From the NCBI RefSeq assembly GCF_002407605.1, contig NZ_NXGV01000006.1:1124-65123 (forward strand): DNA of 64,000 nucleotides. Reading direction: 5' to 3'. Shown piece after piece: positions 49,672 to 62,262 of the stretch. The DNA comes from Marinobacter sp. ANT_B65 (GTDB lineage Bacteria > Pseudomonadota > Gammaproteobacteria > Pseudomonadales > Oleiphilaceae). The translations under genes and the position numbers were made by a program. The notes beneath the pieces were generated by a model. That model made no database searches, was not told the DNA's origin, and saw nothing but the letters and a program-made list of their open reading frames with translations. Numbering within the stretch: position 1 is the first letter of the stretch; every line of letters begins with the position of its first letter.

Positions 49672-51047
49672 TGGCAAAAGCAAAAACCGCCTATGTCTGC
49701 ACCGAGTGCGGTGCGGACTATTCCAAATGGCAAGGCCAGTGCACAGCTTGCCAGACCTGGAATACCATCAGCGAGGTCCGGGGCGTCAGCAGCAATGCAA
49801 AAGGTGCACGCGGCGTTCGTTTTGAAGGCTTTGCCGGCAGCTTATCAGCCGTGCAAAGCCTGGACGATGTAAGCCTTGCCGAGCAGGAGCGCATCAGCAC
49901 TGGCATGCAGGAATTCGACCGGGTTCTGGGTGGAGGACTTGTTGAAGGATCCGCAGTGCTTATGGGCGGGCACCCCGGTGCCGGCAAGAGCACCCTGTTA
50001 CTTCAGGCCGTGTGCCATCTGGCCGCCAGCGTTCCAGCGCTCTACGTTACCGGCGAGGAATCCCTGCAGCAGGTCGCGATGCGGGCAAAACGCCTGGGCC
50101 TGCCTACAAAAGACCTGAAAATGCTCTCTGAGACCAGCGTTGAACGGGTCATGCAGGTAGCAGAAACAGAAAAGCCGCGAATTCTGGTAGTGGACAGTAT
50201 TCAGGTAATGCACGTTGCAGACATTGAATCTGCCCCTGGCTCCGTATCCCAGGTTCGCGAAAGCGCAGCATTTCTGACCCGGTTTGCCAAACAGACGGGC
50301 ACCATTCTTTTCCTCGTCGGTCACGTCACCAAGGACGGAAGCCTCGCCGGCCCCAAAGTGCTGGAACACATGATCGACTGCTCTATTCTGCTGGAAGGCT
50401 CCAGCGATAGCCGTTACCGCACTCTGCGCGGCATAAAAAACCGCTTTGGGGCGGTGAACGAACTGGGCGTCTTTGCCATGCTGGAGCAAGGCCTTAAGGA
50501 AGTTAAAAACCCCAGCGCCATTTTCCTGAACCGCGGAGAGGAAGCGTCTCCGGGCAGTGTCGTAATGGTGGTCTGGGAAGGCACCCGGCCGATGCTGGTG
50601 GAGATTCAGGCCCTGGTGGACATGGCTCAGGGTGGATACCCGCGGCGCGTGGCCGTTGGCCTCGATCAGAACCGGCTGGCAATGCTGCTGGCAGTACTAC
50701 ATCGTCATGGCGGCCTGCATGTATCAGACCAGGATGTGTTTGTGAACGTTGTAGGCGGCGTGAAAGTCAATGAGACCAGTGCTGACCTGGCATTGCTGGC
50801 CGCGATCGTATCATCATTTCGCGACCGAGCCCTGCCACAGGATCTGGTAATTTTCGGGGAAGTCGGCCTGTCGGGAGAAATCCGGCCTGTGCCCAGCGGC
50901 CAGGAGAGAATCAATGAAGCTGCAAAGCATGGCTTTACCCGTGCGCTGGTGCCCAAATCCAACGCGCCCCGCAAGGCTATCGAGGGCATGAAAGTGATTC
51001 CTGTGACCAAGCTGAGTGAAGCGATCACAGCTCTGGAGGAGCTTTAG
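49671..51047 (+). CDS. radA: DNA repair protein RadA
   Basis: RadA (Sms) is a RecA-like branch-migration ATPase that processes recombination intermediates. A zinc finger (Cys10, 13, 24, 27) is followed by a RecA-like domain with GHPGAGKST (about 100), the RadA-specific KNRFG motif (GIKNRFGAVNELG) and a C-terminal Lon-protease-like domain lacking peptidase residues. Length 458 is typical. The start overlaps the ettA stop (TGATG). Confidence 0.96.
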   Translation: MAKAKTAYVCTECGADYSKWQGQCTACQTWNTISEVRGVSSNAKGARGVRFEGFAGSLSAVQSLDDVSLAEQERISTGMQEFDRVLGGGLVEGSAVLMGGHPGAGKSTLLLQAVCHLAASVPALYVTGEESLQQVAMRAKRLGLPTKDLKMLSETSVERVMQVAETEKPRILVVDSIQVMHVADIESAPGSVSQVRESAAFLTRFAKQTGTILFLVGHVTKDGSLAGPKVLEHMIDCSILLEGSSDSRYRTLRGIKNRFGAVNELGVFAMLEQGLKEVKNPSAIFLNRGEEASPGSVVMVVWEGTRPMLVEIQALVDMAQGGYPRRVAVGLDQNRLAMLLAVLHRHGGLHVSDQDVFVNVVGGVKVNETSADLALLAAIVSSFRDRALPQDLVIFGEVGLSGEIRPVPSGQERINEAAKHGFTRALVPKSNAPRKAIEGMKVIPVTKLSEAITALEEL

Positions 51048-51098
51048 GCTCAAGCCCAGACTTTTGCCTCCGGAGCATGGTTCGCACTGAAGGCAGTG

Positions 51099-51482
51099 CT
51101 AGTCAATTAATCGGGCAAACTCCCGCTCAAGAAGAATCTGATCCCCAAGATTCAACTCGACCAGGCGCCTCAGGTGACCAGCACTTTCCAGATCAATGTA
51201 CTGACACCTGAAACCCAGCCTGTGCGCCTCAACATGCTTTAAATCCACAGCCATGACAATACCTGCCTGCTGGCCATCCAAATGAACGATTAACTCACAA
51301 GGCTGACTCAACGGCACATTCCACCCTTCCGGCCGCCTGACCAGAACTCCTTTCAGGGAGATATCCAGCACTTCCGTTGTCCACACGCTTTCCAGCGCGT
51401 GCAACTCGCATGGCGCATCAAAGGTAATGCGTTGAAACTTCCGTTTCTCGGACGCTTTGGCGGGCAAAATAGCGCTCCTCAT
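51099..51482 (-). CDS. PilZ-domain c-di-GMP-binding protein, MapZ (PA4608)-like
   Basis: This 127-residue single-domain PilZ protein has the c-di-GMP motifs RKFQRITF (an RxxxR form) and LDISLKGVLV (D/N-x-S-x-x-G). The end, SAGHLRRLVELNLGDQILLEREFA, closely resembles PA4608/MapZ of P. aeruginosa as I recall it, which binds the CheR1 methyltransferase and alters chemotaxis and flagellar switching. PA4608 also lies beside radA. I chose the ATG at 51482; a GTG at 51521 would add 13 residues. No strong ribosome site is seen for either. Confidence 0.85.
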   Translation of the reverse strand: MRSAILPAKASEKRKFQRITFDAPCELHALESVWTTEVLDISLKGVLVRRPEGWNVPLSQPCELIVHLDGQQAGIVMAVDLKHVEAHRLGFRCQYIDLESAGHLRRLVELNLGDQILLEREFARLID

Positions 51483-51549
51483 ATTGTCGATAACATCTGG
51501 TATGACTATAGACCTCCACACAGATGTACGCTATTCACGGGAACAAGCG

Positions 51550-52614
51550 CTAGCGATGATACTCGGGGCTCAATTCAACAACAGCCTCAATGAACGCTTT
51601 GGCATGCTCCGGATCGACATCTGGAGTAATGCCGTGACCGAGGTTGAAAATATGACCCGAACCGGAACCATAGCGGCGCAGAATATCCCCCACCTCCTGG
51701 CGGATCCGCTCAGGTGGCGCATAGAGCATGGTGGGATCCATATTACCCTGCAAAGCTACACGGTCGCCCACACGAGAGCGGGCATTGCCAATGTCCGTGG
51801 TCCAGTCCAGACCAACGGCGTCAGCACCGGAATCGGCAATTGACTCGAGCCACTGCCCGCCATTTTTGGTAAACAGTATTACCGGAATATAGCGCCCGTC
51901 ATTCTCGCGAATCAGGTTGTCGACAATCTTCTTCATATAGCGCAGCGAAAACTCTTCATACGCCCAGCTACTCAGCACGCCGCCCCAGGTATCAAAGATC
52001 TGTATCGCCTGAGCACCAGCCTTGATCTGCCCATTGAGGTAGTCAATGACCGCATCTGCAAGGCGATCCAGCAAACTGTGCATTACCTCTGGCTGGCCAT
52101 ACATGAGTTTCTTGGCTTCACGGAAATCCTTGGAAGAACCACCTTCAACCATGTACGTCGCCAACGTCCATGGGCTGCCCGAGAATCCAATCAGCGGGAC
52201 GCGACCATTGAGGGCGCCGCGAATGGTGGAAACAGCGTTCATAACATAGTCGAGATCTGTTTCCGCCTTGATCTTCGGCAGCGCATCTACATCCGCTTTG
52301 GAGCGAATCGTATGCCGGAACTTAGGACCTTCGCCGGTTTCAAAATACAGACCAAGGCCCAGCGCATCCGGAATAGTGAGAATGTCCGAGAACAGAATCG
52401 CAGCATCCAGCGGAAACCTCTCAAGAGGCTGAAGGGTCACTTCACACGCCAGAGGCGTATTTTTGCACAAGCTGAGGAAGTCGCCTGCTTTCTCCCGGGT
52501 AGCGCGGTACTCAGGCAGATAGCGGCCGGCCTGGCGCATCATCCATACCGGGGTACGATCAACAGGCTGGCGCATCAGAGCGCGCAAAAAGCGGTCATTC
52601 TTCAACTCGGTCAT
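51550..52614 (-). CDS. hemE: Uroporphyrinogen decarboxylase
   Basis: HemE decarboxylates uroporphyrinogen III to coproporphyrinogen III in heme synthesis. The N-terminal [22 protein letters not shown] with the substrate-binding arginines, [12 protein letters not shown], and [22 protein letters not shown] are all present. Length 354 is standard. It follows the gltBD terminator, in the gltB-gltD-hemE order known from Pseudomonas. Confidence 0.97.
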   Translation of the reverse strand: MTELKNDRFLRALMRQPVDRTPVWMMRQAGRYLPEYRATREKAGDFLSLCKNTPLACEVTLQPLERFPLDAAILFSDILTIPDALGLGLYFETGEGPKFRHTIRSKADVDALPKIKAETDLDYVMNAVSTIRGALNGRVPLIGFSGSPWTLATYMVEGGSSKDFREAKKLMYGQPEVMHSLLDRLADAVIDYLNGQIKAGAQAIQIFDTWGGVLSSWAYEEFSLRYMKKIVDNLIRENDGRYIPVILFTKNGGQWLESIADSGADAVGLDWTTDIGNARSRVGDRVALQGNMDPTMLYAPPERIRQEVGDILRRYGSGSGHIFNLGHGITPDVDPEHAKAFIEAVVELSPEYHR

Positions 52615-52685
52615 AAGGATTCCAACGTTGTTTCTTTCAGGTGGTCTTAATGGAATGGAGGCAATGATACCCCGTTTCCCATAAT

Positions 52686-52718
52686 AAAAAAGGCCAGCTT
52701 ACCTTTAGTAAGCCGGCC
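52686..52718 (-). terminator. Terminator after gltBD
   Basis: An 11-bp stem with one G-T pair (GGCCGGCTTAC with GTAAGCTGGCC on the minus strand, 52692-52718), a 5-base loop and six T lie about 25 bases past the gltD stop. Confidence 0.85.
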
Positions 52719-52742
52719 CGATGATCCAGAGCAAAACAATTT

Positions 52743-54179
<1,437 letters not shown>

Positions 54180-54251
54180 TCAATATCGACACGGACTGCT
54201 CTTAATGGCACCCCTGAACCCTTGCAAGTATTCAGACTCAACGCGTCGCGC

Positions 54252-57200
54252 TTATTCAGGGCGCGCACGGGTACTTGCCAACAGGCTGCGCAAATTGGCA
54301 GCTTTGGGTTTCACCAACCAGAACCGGCCGATGTAGTCGTCGAAATTTTCAAGAATATGCTCTGCCCATGCACTGCCGGTTTCCGAGATATGTTCCCGGA
54401 TCACGCTGCGCAGGTGATTGCGGTAAGCCTCCATTTCTTCGCGGGCGATACGCTGAATCTCAACCAGCTCATGGTTGTATTTGTCTACAAAGGTGTTGTC
54501 CCTGTCCAGCACATAGGCAAACCCGCCAGTCATACCAGCGCCAAAGTTAGCCCCCGTAGAACCCAACACAGTAACCAGACCACCAGTCATATACTCACAG
54601 CAGTGGTCGCCGGCGCCTTCGATAACGGAATGAGCTCCCGAGTTGCGAACAGCAAAACGCTCACCTGCAGTACCTGCAGCAAACAGCTTGCCGCCGGTGG
54701 CGCCATAGAGGCAGGTGTTACCGATGATCGCAGTCTCCTGAGTTTTGAAGGCGCTGACACGGGGCGGCTTGACGACCAGCTTGCCACCCGTCATACCTTT
54801 GCCGACATAGTCATTGGCATCACCTTCGAGAATCAGGTTCAGCCCGCCAACATTCCAGACGCCAAAGCTCTGGCCTGCAGTACCAACAAGATCCAGGGTA
54901 ATCGGCGCATCGACCATACCCTGGTTTCCGTGTTTCGCGGCAATCTCGCCGGAAAGGCGCGCTCCAATGGAACGATCGCAGTTGGTCACCCGGAAACTCC
55001 AGGCACCGCCGGTTTTCCCTTCAATCGCAGGCGCAATTGCTGCAAGCATTTCTTCAGCAAGCAACCCCTGATCGAATGGTATGTTGCGCTCAACCTGGCA
55101 GGTCTGAGGCTTGTCCTCCGGAATATGATCATTGGACAACAAGCGCGTCAGGTCCAGTTTCTTCTGCCGCTCAGTGTCACCCGGCAAGCGCACGAGAAGA
55201 TCAACGCGCCCAACCAGTTCTTCCAGACTGCGAACACCCAGCCGAGCCATCCATTCGCGGGTTTCTTCCGCCACAAAGCGGAAGAAGTTCATAGCCATCT
55301 CCACTGTGCCTTTGAAGTGCTCTTCGCGGAGATGCTCGTTCTGGGTTGCAACGCCGGTTGCACAGTTGTTCAGGTGACAGATACGCAAGTACTTGCAACC
55401 CAAAGCCACCATGGGAGTGGTACCAAAACCGAAGCTTTCGGCGCCAAGAATGGCGGCCTTCACCACATCCAGGCCGGTTTTGATACCTCCATCCGTTTGC
55501 AGGCGAATCTTGCCGCGCAAATCGTTGGCACGCAGCGCCTGCTGGGTCTCTGTCAGCCCGAGCTCCCAAGGAGAGCCGGCGTAGCGGATAGACGCCAGCG
55601 GGCTTGCAGCCGTACCACCGTCATATCCGGAAACCGTAATCAGATCTGCATACGCCTTTGCCACACCTGCTGCAATCGTGCCGACACCCGGTTCAGAGAC
55701 CAGCTTTACAGACACCAGGGCTTGCGGGTTGACCTGCTTGAGATCAAAGATCAGCTGCGCAAGATCTTCAATCGAGTAAATATCATGGTGGGGCGGCGGC
55801 GAGATCAGTGTGACGCCCGGAACCGAATAACGCAGACGCGCGATCAGCTCATTCACTTTACCTCCGGGTAACTGCCCCCCTTCCCCCGGCTTGGCCCCCT
55901 GGGCAACCTTGATCTGCATCACATCGGCACTGCGCAGATATTCTGCTGTAACACCAAAGCGGCCCGAAGCGACCTGCTTGATTTTGGACCGTTTTTCAGT
56001 TCCATAGCGGGCAGGGTCTTCACCACCCTCACCGGAGTTGGAACGCCCCCCAAGCCTGTTCATAGCTACAGCCAGCGCTTCGTGAGCCTCTGGTGACAGA
56101 GCTCCCAGAGACATAGCCGCAGAGTCAAACCGGGTAAAAATCTGCTCAACCGGTTCAACCTCGGAAATTCCAATGGCTTCAATACCTTCACGGAAACCCA
56201 GCAAATCTCTCAGGGTAGCAACCGGGCGCTCATTCACCAGCGCCGCATACTCCCTGTAATGACCGTAATCGCCGGTAGTGACCGCCTCCTGCAACTTGCC
56301 CACCACATCGGGATTGAACGCGTGGTATTCCTGACCGTGAATATATTTCAACAAGCCTCCCTGGGAAATCGGCTTTCGCGGCTTCCAGGCATCGGATGCA
56401 AGCTGCTCCTGATCCTGCTGAAAATCAACAAAGCCAGCGCCCTGAATTCTGGAGGGCACACCAGTGAAGCAAAGGTCGACCAGCTCATCCGCAAGCCCGA
56501 TAGCTTCGAACAACTGAGCCCCGCGATAGGAGGTAATAGTCGAGATCCCCATCTTCGACAGAATCTTCAGCAGACCCTTGTTGATCCCCTTGCGGTAGTT
56601 GTTTTTCGCTTCGAGGGGATCCATCAGCAATTCGCCGGTACGGATCAGATCGTTCAGCACCTGGTAGGCCAGGTACGGATAGACAGCTGTGGCGCCAAAT
56701 CCAAACAATACAGCAAAATGGTGGGGGTCGCGGGCCCAGCCGGTCTCTACGATAATGTTGGAGTCACAACGTAATCCGTTCGCCACAAGATGGTGGTGGA
56801 CTGCTCCGGTTACCATCAGGGAACTGGCGGGCAACTCGCCTTGTACAAGGTCTTTATCTGAAAGAATCAACAGAACCTTGCCACTTCGAACCGCTTGCTC
56901 GGCCTCATCGCAGACACGACGAACAGCTTGTTCAAGCCCCAGCTCAGGAGAGTACCCCATGGAAATCCGGGCAACCGAAAATCCCGGGCGCTCGTTGCTG
57001 GTAATCTGGAGAAACTTCATTGGCGACAGAATCGGCGTGGTCAGAATAATTCTGTCGGCATGCTCCGCAGTTTCTTCGAAAACATTGCGCTCTGCCCCGA
57101 TACAGGTTTCCAGCGACATCACAATCGCTTCCCGCAGTGGATCAATAGGCGGGTTGGTCACCTGAGCAAACTTCTGCCGGAAGTAATCAGCAACATGACG

Positions 57201-58700
57201 AACCTTGCTGGACAGCACCGCCATGGGCGTATCATCACCCATGGAGCCCACAGCTTCCTGGGCGTTTTCTGCCAGAGGACGCAAAATCTGGTCACGCTCC
57301 TCATACGACACCATGAACATCTTCTGGTGTACCAGCAGTTCATCCGGCCCCATCAGCCGGAACTCCGGAGTCTCCTGGTTCAGGGTTGTTTCCATTCGCA
57401 GCGCGTTTTCGCGTAGCCAGCGCTTATAGGGCTTTGCAGTTTTGAGCCGCTGATCGATATCACCCGTGTGCAAAACTTCACCGGATTCGGTGTCAATGGC
57501 CAGCATTTGCCCCGGCCCGACCCGGCCTTTTGAAACCACGTCCTCCGGCTGATAGCTGTGGGTGCCTATTTCCGACGCCAGAGTGATGAAATCGTCTTTG
57601 GTAACCACCCAGCGTGCAGGCCTCAGACCGTTGCGATCAAGCATGCAGACAGCGTAACGGCCATCCGACATAACCAGACCGGCTGGGCCATCCCAAGGCT
57701 CCATGTGCATGGAGTTATATTCATAGAATGCCCGGAGCTCAGAATCCATGGTATCGACATTCTGCCAGGCCGGCGGAATCATCATCCGCGTAGCCCGAAA
57801 CAGATCCACACCACCGGCCAGAAGTATTTCCAGCATGTTATCCATACTGGACGAGTCGGAACCAGCCAGGTTAACCAGGGGCTGGAGAGTCTGCAGATCG
57901 GGCAGATCCGGGGAACTGAACTTCGCAGCCCGGGCAATGGCCCAGTTGCGGTTGCCGTCGATGGTATTGATTTCACCGTTATGTGCCAGATAACGGAACG
58001 GCTGGGCCAAGGGCCATCGCGGCATGGTGTTGGTTGAGAAGCGCTGATGGAACACGCATATGGCAGTGGCAAAATCAGGATCACCCAGATCCTGGTAAAA
58101 GTTCGCCAGGTCCGCCGGCATCATCAGGCCTTTATAGGCCAGAGTGCGGTGAGAAAGGCTGCAGATATAGAATTCGGAATCATCCGCCATATCCCGCTCG
58201 GCATTTCGACGCCCGATGAACAGGCTTATAGCAAATTCCCGCTCTGATTTGGCTGCAGGTGTCACAAACACCTGCTCTATCCGGGGCATGCAGTCCAAAG
58301 CCATTGGGCCCAGGCAACTGTCATCAACAGGCACTTCACGCCAGCCCATGACTTCCAGCCCTTGGTCAACCAGGCGCTTCTCAAGCGCAGCACGCCCGCT
58401 GGAAGCCTTATCCGGGTCCGGGTTGAGAAAAACCTGGCCAACAGCAAACAGCCCTTCGGGCTCTTCACCAAACGCTGTTTTGGCAACTTTTTTCAGGAAC
58501 GCGTCAGGGCTTTGAACAAGCAGACCACAGCCGTCGCCGGTTTTTCCGTCTGCTGCAATACCACCCCGGTGAGTCATGCACGTGAGCGACTCAATGGCCG
58601 TCTGTAACAACTTATGGCTGACCTCGCCTTTCATGTGGGCCATAAGCCCAAAGCCGCAGTTGTCTTTAAATTCGTCGGGATGATACAAACCAGACTTCAT
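54252..58700 (-). CDS. gltB: Glutamate synthase (NADPH) large subunit
   Basis: GltB makes two glutamates from glutamine and 2-oxoglutarate. The N-terminal Ntn glutaminase starts, after removal of a short propeptide, at Cys15 ([13 protein letters not shown]). A central domain, the FMN-binding synthase domain ([39 protein letters not shown]) and the iron-sulfur cysteines ([12 protein letters not shown]) follow, ending in a beta-helix domain ([22 protein letters not shown]). At 1482 residues it is full length. A 14-bp palindrome lies about 130 bases upstream. Confidence 0.97.
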   Translation of the reverse strand: MKSGLYHPDEFKDNCGFGLMAHMKGEVSHKLLQTAIESLTCMTHRGGIAADGKTGDGCGLLVQSPDAFLKKVAKTAFGEEPEGLFAVGQVFLNPDPDKASSGRAALEKRLVDQGLEVMGWREVPVDDSCLGPMALDCMPRIEQVFVTPAAKSEREFAISLFIGRRNAERDMADDSEFYICSLSHRTLAYKGLMMPADLANFYQDLGDPDFATAICVFHQRFSTNTMPRWPLAQPFRYLAHNGEINTIDGNRNWAIARAAKFSSPDLPDLQTLQPLVNLAGSDSSSMDNMLEILLAGGVDLFRATRMMIPPAWQNVDTMDSELRAFYEYNSMHMEPWDGPAGLVMSDGRYAVCMLDRNGLRPARWVVTKDDFITLASEIGTHSYQPEDVVSKGRVGPGQMLAIDTESGEVLHTGDIDQRLKTAKPYKRWLRENALRMETTLNQETPEFRLMGPDELLVHQKMFMVSYEERDQILRPLAENAQEAVGSMGDDTPMAVLSSKVRHVADYFRQKFAQVTNPPIDPLREAIVMSLETCIGAERNVFEETAEHADRIILTTPILSPMKFLQITSNERPGFSVARISMGYSPELGLEQAVRRVCDEAEQAVRSGKVLLILSDKDLVQGELPASSLMVTGAVHHHLVANGLRCDSNIIVETGWARDPHHFAVLFGFGATAVYPYLAYQVLNDLIRTGELLMDPLEAKNNYRKGINKGLLKILSKMGISTITSYRGAQLFEAIGLADELVDLCFTGVPSRIQGAGFVDFQQDQEQLASDAWKPRKPISQGGLLKYIHGQEYHAFNPDVVGKLQEAVTTGDYGHYREYAALVNERPVATLRDLLGFREGIEAIGISEVEPVEQIFTRFDSAAMSLGALSPEAHEALAVAMNRLGGRSNSGEGGEDPARYGTEKRSKIKQVASGRFGVTAEYLRSADVMQIKVAQGAKPGEGGQLPGGKVNELIARLRYSVPGVTLISPPPHHDIYSIEDLAQLIFDLKQVNPQALVSVKLVSEPGVGTIAAGVAKAYADLITVSGYDGGTAASPLASIRYAGSPWELGLTETQQALRANDLRGKIRLQTDGGIKTGLDVVKAAILGAESFGFGTTPMVALGCKYLRICHLNNCATGVATQNEHLREEHFKGTVEMAMNFFRFVAEETREWMARLGVRSLEELVGRVDLLVRLPGDTERQKKLDLTRLLSNDHIPEDKPQTCQVERNIPFDQGLLAEEMLAAIAPAIEGKTGGAWSFRVTNCDRSIGARLSGEIAAKHGNQGMVDAPITLDLVGTAGQSFGVWNVGGLNLILEGDANDYVGKGMTGGKLVVKPPRVSAFKTQETAIIGNTCLYGATGGKLFAAGTAGERFAVRNSGAHSVIEGAGDHCCEYMTGGLVTVLGSTGANFGAGMTGGFAYVLDRDNTFVDKYNHELVEIQRIAREEMEAYRNHLRSVIREHISETGSAWAEHILENFDDYIGRFWLVKPKAANLRSLLASTRARPE

Positions 58701-58828
58701 ATGCGCTCTCTTACATGTAAATGCTTTTTAATCAGCTACTTATGCACCAAAAGAGTGCAAAAACCAACCGACATAAAAAAAATGGGCTGATCATTTTACA
58801 CACGTACAAACACGTACTCAAACAGATT

Positions 58829-58842
58829 TGGAAATATTTCCA
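58829..58842. promoter_or_regulatory. 14-bp perfect palindrome upstream of gltB
   Basis: TGGAAATATTTCCA is a perfect palindrome in the 222-base gap between the damX-like gene and gltB, 128 bases before the gltB start. It has the form of a dimeric repressor or activator site. The protein that might bind it is unknown. Confidence 0.4.
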
Positions 58843-58851
58843 GAAGAGATT

Positions 58852-58889
58852 CCCGTTATTCCCCACCTTTAAGGATATGAAATAACGGG
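58852..58889 (-). other. Inverted repeat after the damX-like gene
   Basis: CCCGTTATT and AATAACGGG form a perfect 9-bp inverted repeat with a 20-base loop, 34 bases after the damX-like stop. No T run follows, so terminator function is uncertain; it could also be an operator for gltB. Confidence 0.35.
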
Positions 58890-58922
58890 TTACAAGGATT
58901 GTTTTCTTTTTCGGAGGATTCT

Positions 58923-60437
<1,515 letters not shown>

Positions 60438-60472
60438 AAAAGATCCCTGCGTTTCAATATTACAACTTTTGC

Positions 60473-61570
60473 CTAGATTTCCTGCTCACAGAATGCCACC
60501 AGTGTTGCAGCAAGGTTTTCCGGGGAGGCGTCAGACGTAACAACTGCGTTCCCTACAGAGCGAAGCAGTACCAGCCTTAACCACCCATCGAGATTCTTCT
60601 TGTCAACAGCCATCAGCCTCATGAAATCTGCCGGAGTCATATTCGCCGGAGGTGAAACCGGCAAGCCGGCCCGGCTAATGATCCGGACGATACGATCATA
60701 ATCCGCCTGACTGATTGAGCCTTCCCGCACAGACAAATCGGCGGCCATAACCATGCCCGTTCCAACCGCCTCTCCATGCAGCCAGTTACCGTATCCGGCA
60801 AATGTCTCTATTGCATGACCAAAGGTATGACCAAGATTCAGCGTCGCCCGGAGCCCACTCTCACGCTCATCCTGAGCCACAACATCGGCCTTGCAAACAC
60901 ACGACCGGAATATAGCTTCAGCCAGAGGCCCATTGTCACGAGCTATCAACTGGTCTACCGCCTGCTCCAGCCACCCAAGAAAGCCTGTGTCGCGAATCAG
61001 ACCGTACTTGATAACTTCTGCAAGCCCGGCGGAAACCTCCCTCGGCGGCAAGGTCTGAAGGGTACCGGTATCTATCAGAACTGCTTCAGGCTGGTGAAAA
61101 GCACCGATCATGTTTTTTCCAAGCGGATGATTGATGCCGGTTTTACCACCCACAGAAGAGTCAACCTGGGACAAAAGAGTTGTCGGTATCTGAATAAACG
61201 GCACACCACGCTGGTAGGAAGCTGCGGCAAACCCCGTCATGTCACCAACAACACCCCCACCCAAAGCCACAAGAGTGGTTTTACGGGTATGCCGTTTTTC
61301 CAGCAGGGCATCAAAAATCAGATTCAGCGTCTGCCAGTTTTTATGCTTTTCACCATCCGGCAATACAACGAAGTCCACACTCTTGCCAGGGAAACAACCT
61401 CTGGCCAGCTCGAGGTACAAAGGACCTACCACATCGTTGGTAACGATCATCACCTGGTCACCACAAACATGACCAGAAAGATCGTACTTACCCAGCATAC
61501 CTTCGCCGATCATAATCGGGTAACTGCGCTCACCCAGACAAACCTGGAGTTCATTAAGCAGCTTATACAT
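60473..61570 (-). CDS. aroB: 3-dehydroquinate synthase
   Basis: AroB makes 3-dehydroquinate from DAHP, the second step of the shikimate pathway, with NAD and a divalent metal. It has [22 protein letters not shown] (about 102-123), the lysine in [22 protein letters not shown], and metal-binding HTFGHAIE. Length 365 is normal. Its start overlaps the aroK end by 8 bases. Confidence 0.97.
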   Translation of the reverse strand: MYKLLNELQVCLGERSYPIMIGEGMLGKYDLSGHVCGDQVMIVTNDVVGPLYLELARGCFPGKSVDFVVLPDGEKHKNWQTLNLIFDALLEKRHTRKTTLVALGGGVVGDMTGFAAASYQRGVPFIQIPTTLLSQVDSSVGGKTGINHPLGKNMIGAFHQPEAVLIDTGTLQTLPPREVSAGLAEVIKYGLIRDTGFLGWLEQAVDQLIARDNGPLAEAIFRSCVCKADVVAQDERESGLRATLNLGHTFGHAIETFAGYGNWLHGEAVGTGMVMAADLSVREGSISQADYDRIVRIISRAGLPVSPPANMTPADFMRLMAVDKKNLDGWLRLVLLRSVGNAVVTSDASPENLAATLVAFCEQEI

Positions 61571-62129
61571 GGTTCCGGCCTTCCTTTCGTACCTGTCTTT
61601 GGTGTCGCGGTGTTTTAGGATTTATGCGATTGACGAGCTGGCGTACCACAAGCCGGGGACTCTTGCGGTCTGTATGCATGATAATATCAGCAAGTTCCGT
61701 GTATAACGGATCCCTCAGAGCAAACAGGCGACGCAGAACCCCTTCCGGATCATCACTCTGAAGCAATGGCCGGTTACGATCTTTGCTCGTGCGTTCAACC
61801 TGTTGTTCTATCGACGTCCTCAGATAGACAACAACCGAATCTTTTTTCAACATCGGGTGATTCTCCGGGCGCATAACCGCGCCACCACCGGTGGCCAGAA
61901 CTGTTCCCGGTTCAGCGGACAGCTCATCCAGCATAGCTGTTTCCCGCTGCCTGAAGCCATCCTCGCCTTCAACATCGAATATCCAGGGAATATTTGCCCC
62001 ACAGCGCTCTTCAATGATGCGGTCAGAATCCAGGAATCGATACCCCAGTTCCCGGGCCAGCATCCGGCCAATTGTACTTTTACCAGCGCCCATGGGGCCA
62101 ACCAGGACTACGCGTTTGGGCAAAGACAT
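61563..62129 (-). CDS. aroK: Shikimate kinase
   Basis: AroK phosphorylates shikimate, the fifth step of the shikimate pathway. The P-loop GPMGAGKST lies at about 12-20, [11 protein letters not shown] and the FRQRETAML segment bind shikimate, and VLATGGGAV is the Walker B-like loop. At 188 residues it is a little longer than the E. coli enzyme through a basic C-terminal tail. GGAAG precedes the ATG. It follows the pilQ terminator. Confidence 0.96.
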   Translation of the reverse strand: MSLPKRVVLVGPMGAGKSTIGRMLARELGYRFLDSDRIIEERCGANIPWIFDVEGEDGFRQRETAMLDELSAEPGTVLATGGGAVMRPENHPMLKKDSVVVYLRTSIEQQVERTSKDRNRPLLQSDDPEGVLRRLFALRDPLYTELADIIMHTDRKSPRLVVRQLVNRINPKTPRHQRQVRKEGRNHV

Positions 62130-62220
62130 ATCTTCCGCTCAATAATGTTCAGGCGGGTGAGAATATCACAGGGCTGCAGATTGCATAAGCTTCAGCTCCG
62201 CCGGCTTTACAGGCACAAAA

Positions 62221-62246
62221 AAGCCGCCGATTTACTGCGGCGGCTT
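62221..62246 (-). terminator. Terminator after pilQ
   Basis: A 9-bp GC-rich stem (62221-62229 with 62238-62246) and an 8-base loop are followed by a run of T on the minus strand. It lies 17 bases past the pilQ stop and separates the pil operon from aroKB. Confidence 0.88.
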
Positions 62247-62262
62247 TTTCTACCTGGTCAGA

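Noticed and set aside
54222..55871. 549-residue open frame on the plus strand
   Set aside because: It lies wholly opposite gltB, has a mixed low-complexity composition with no domain, and no ribosome site; it is an antisense shadow.
58741..58800. Possible sigma54 promoter before gltB
   Set aside because: The best GG...GC pair has 9 rather than 10 bases between the elements and lacks the rest of the consensus.
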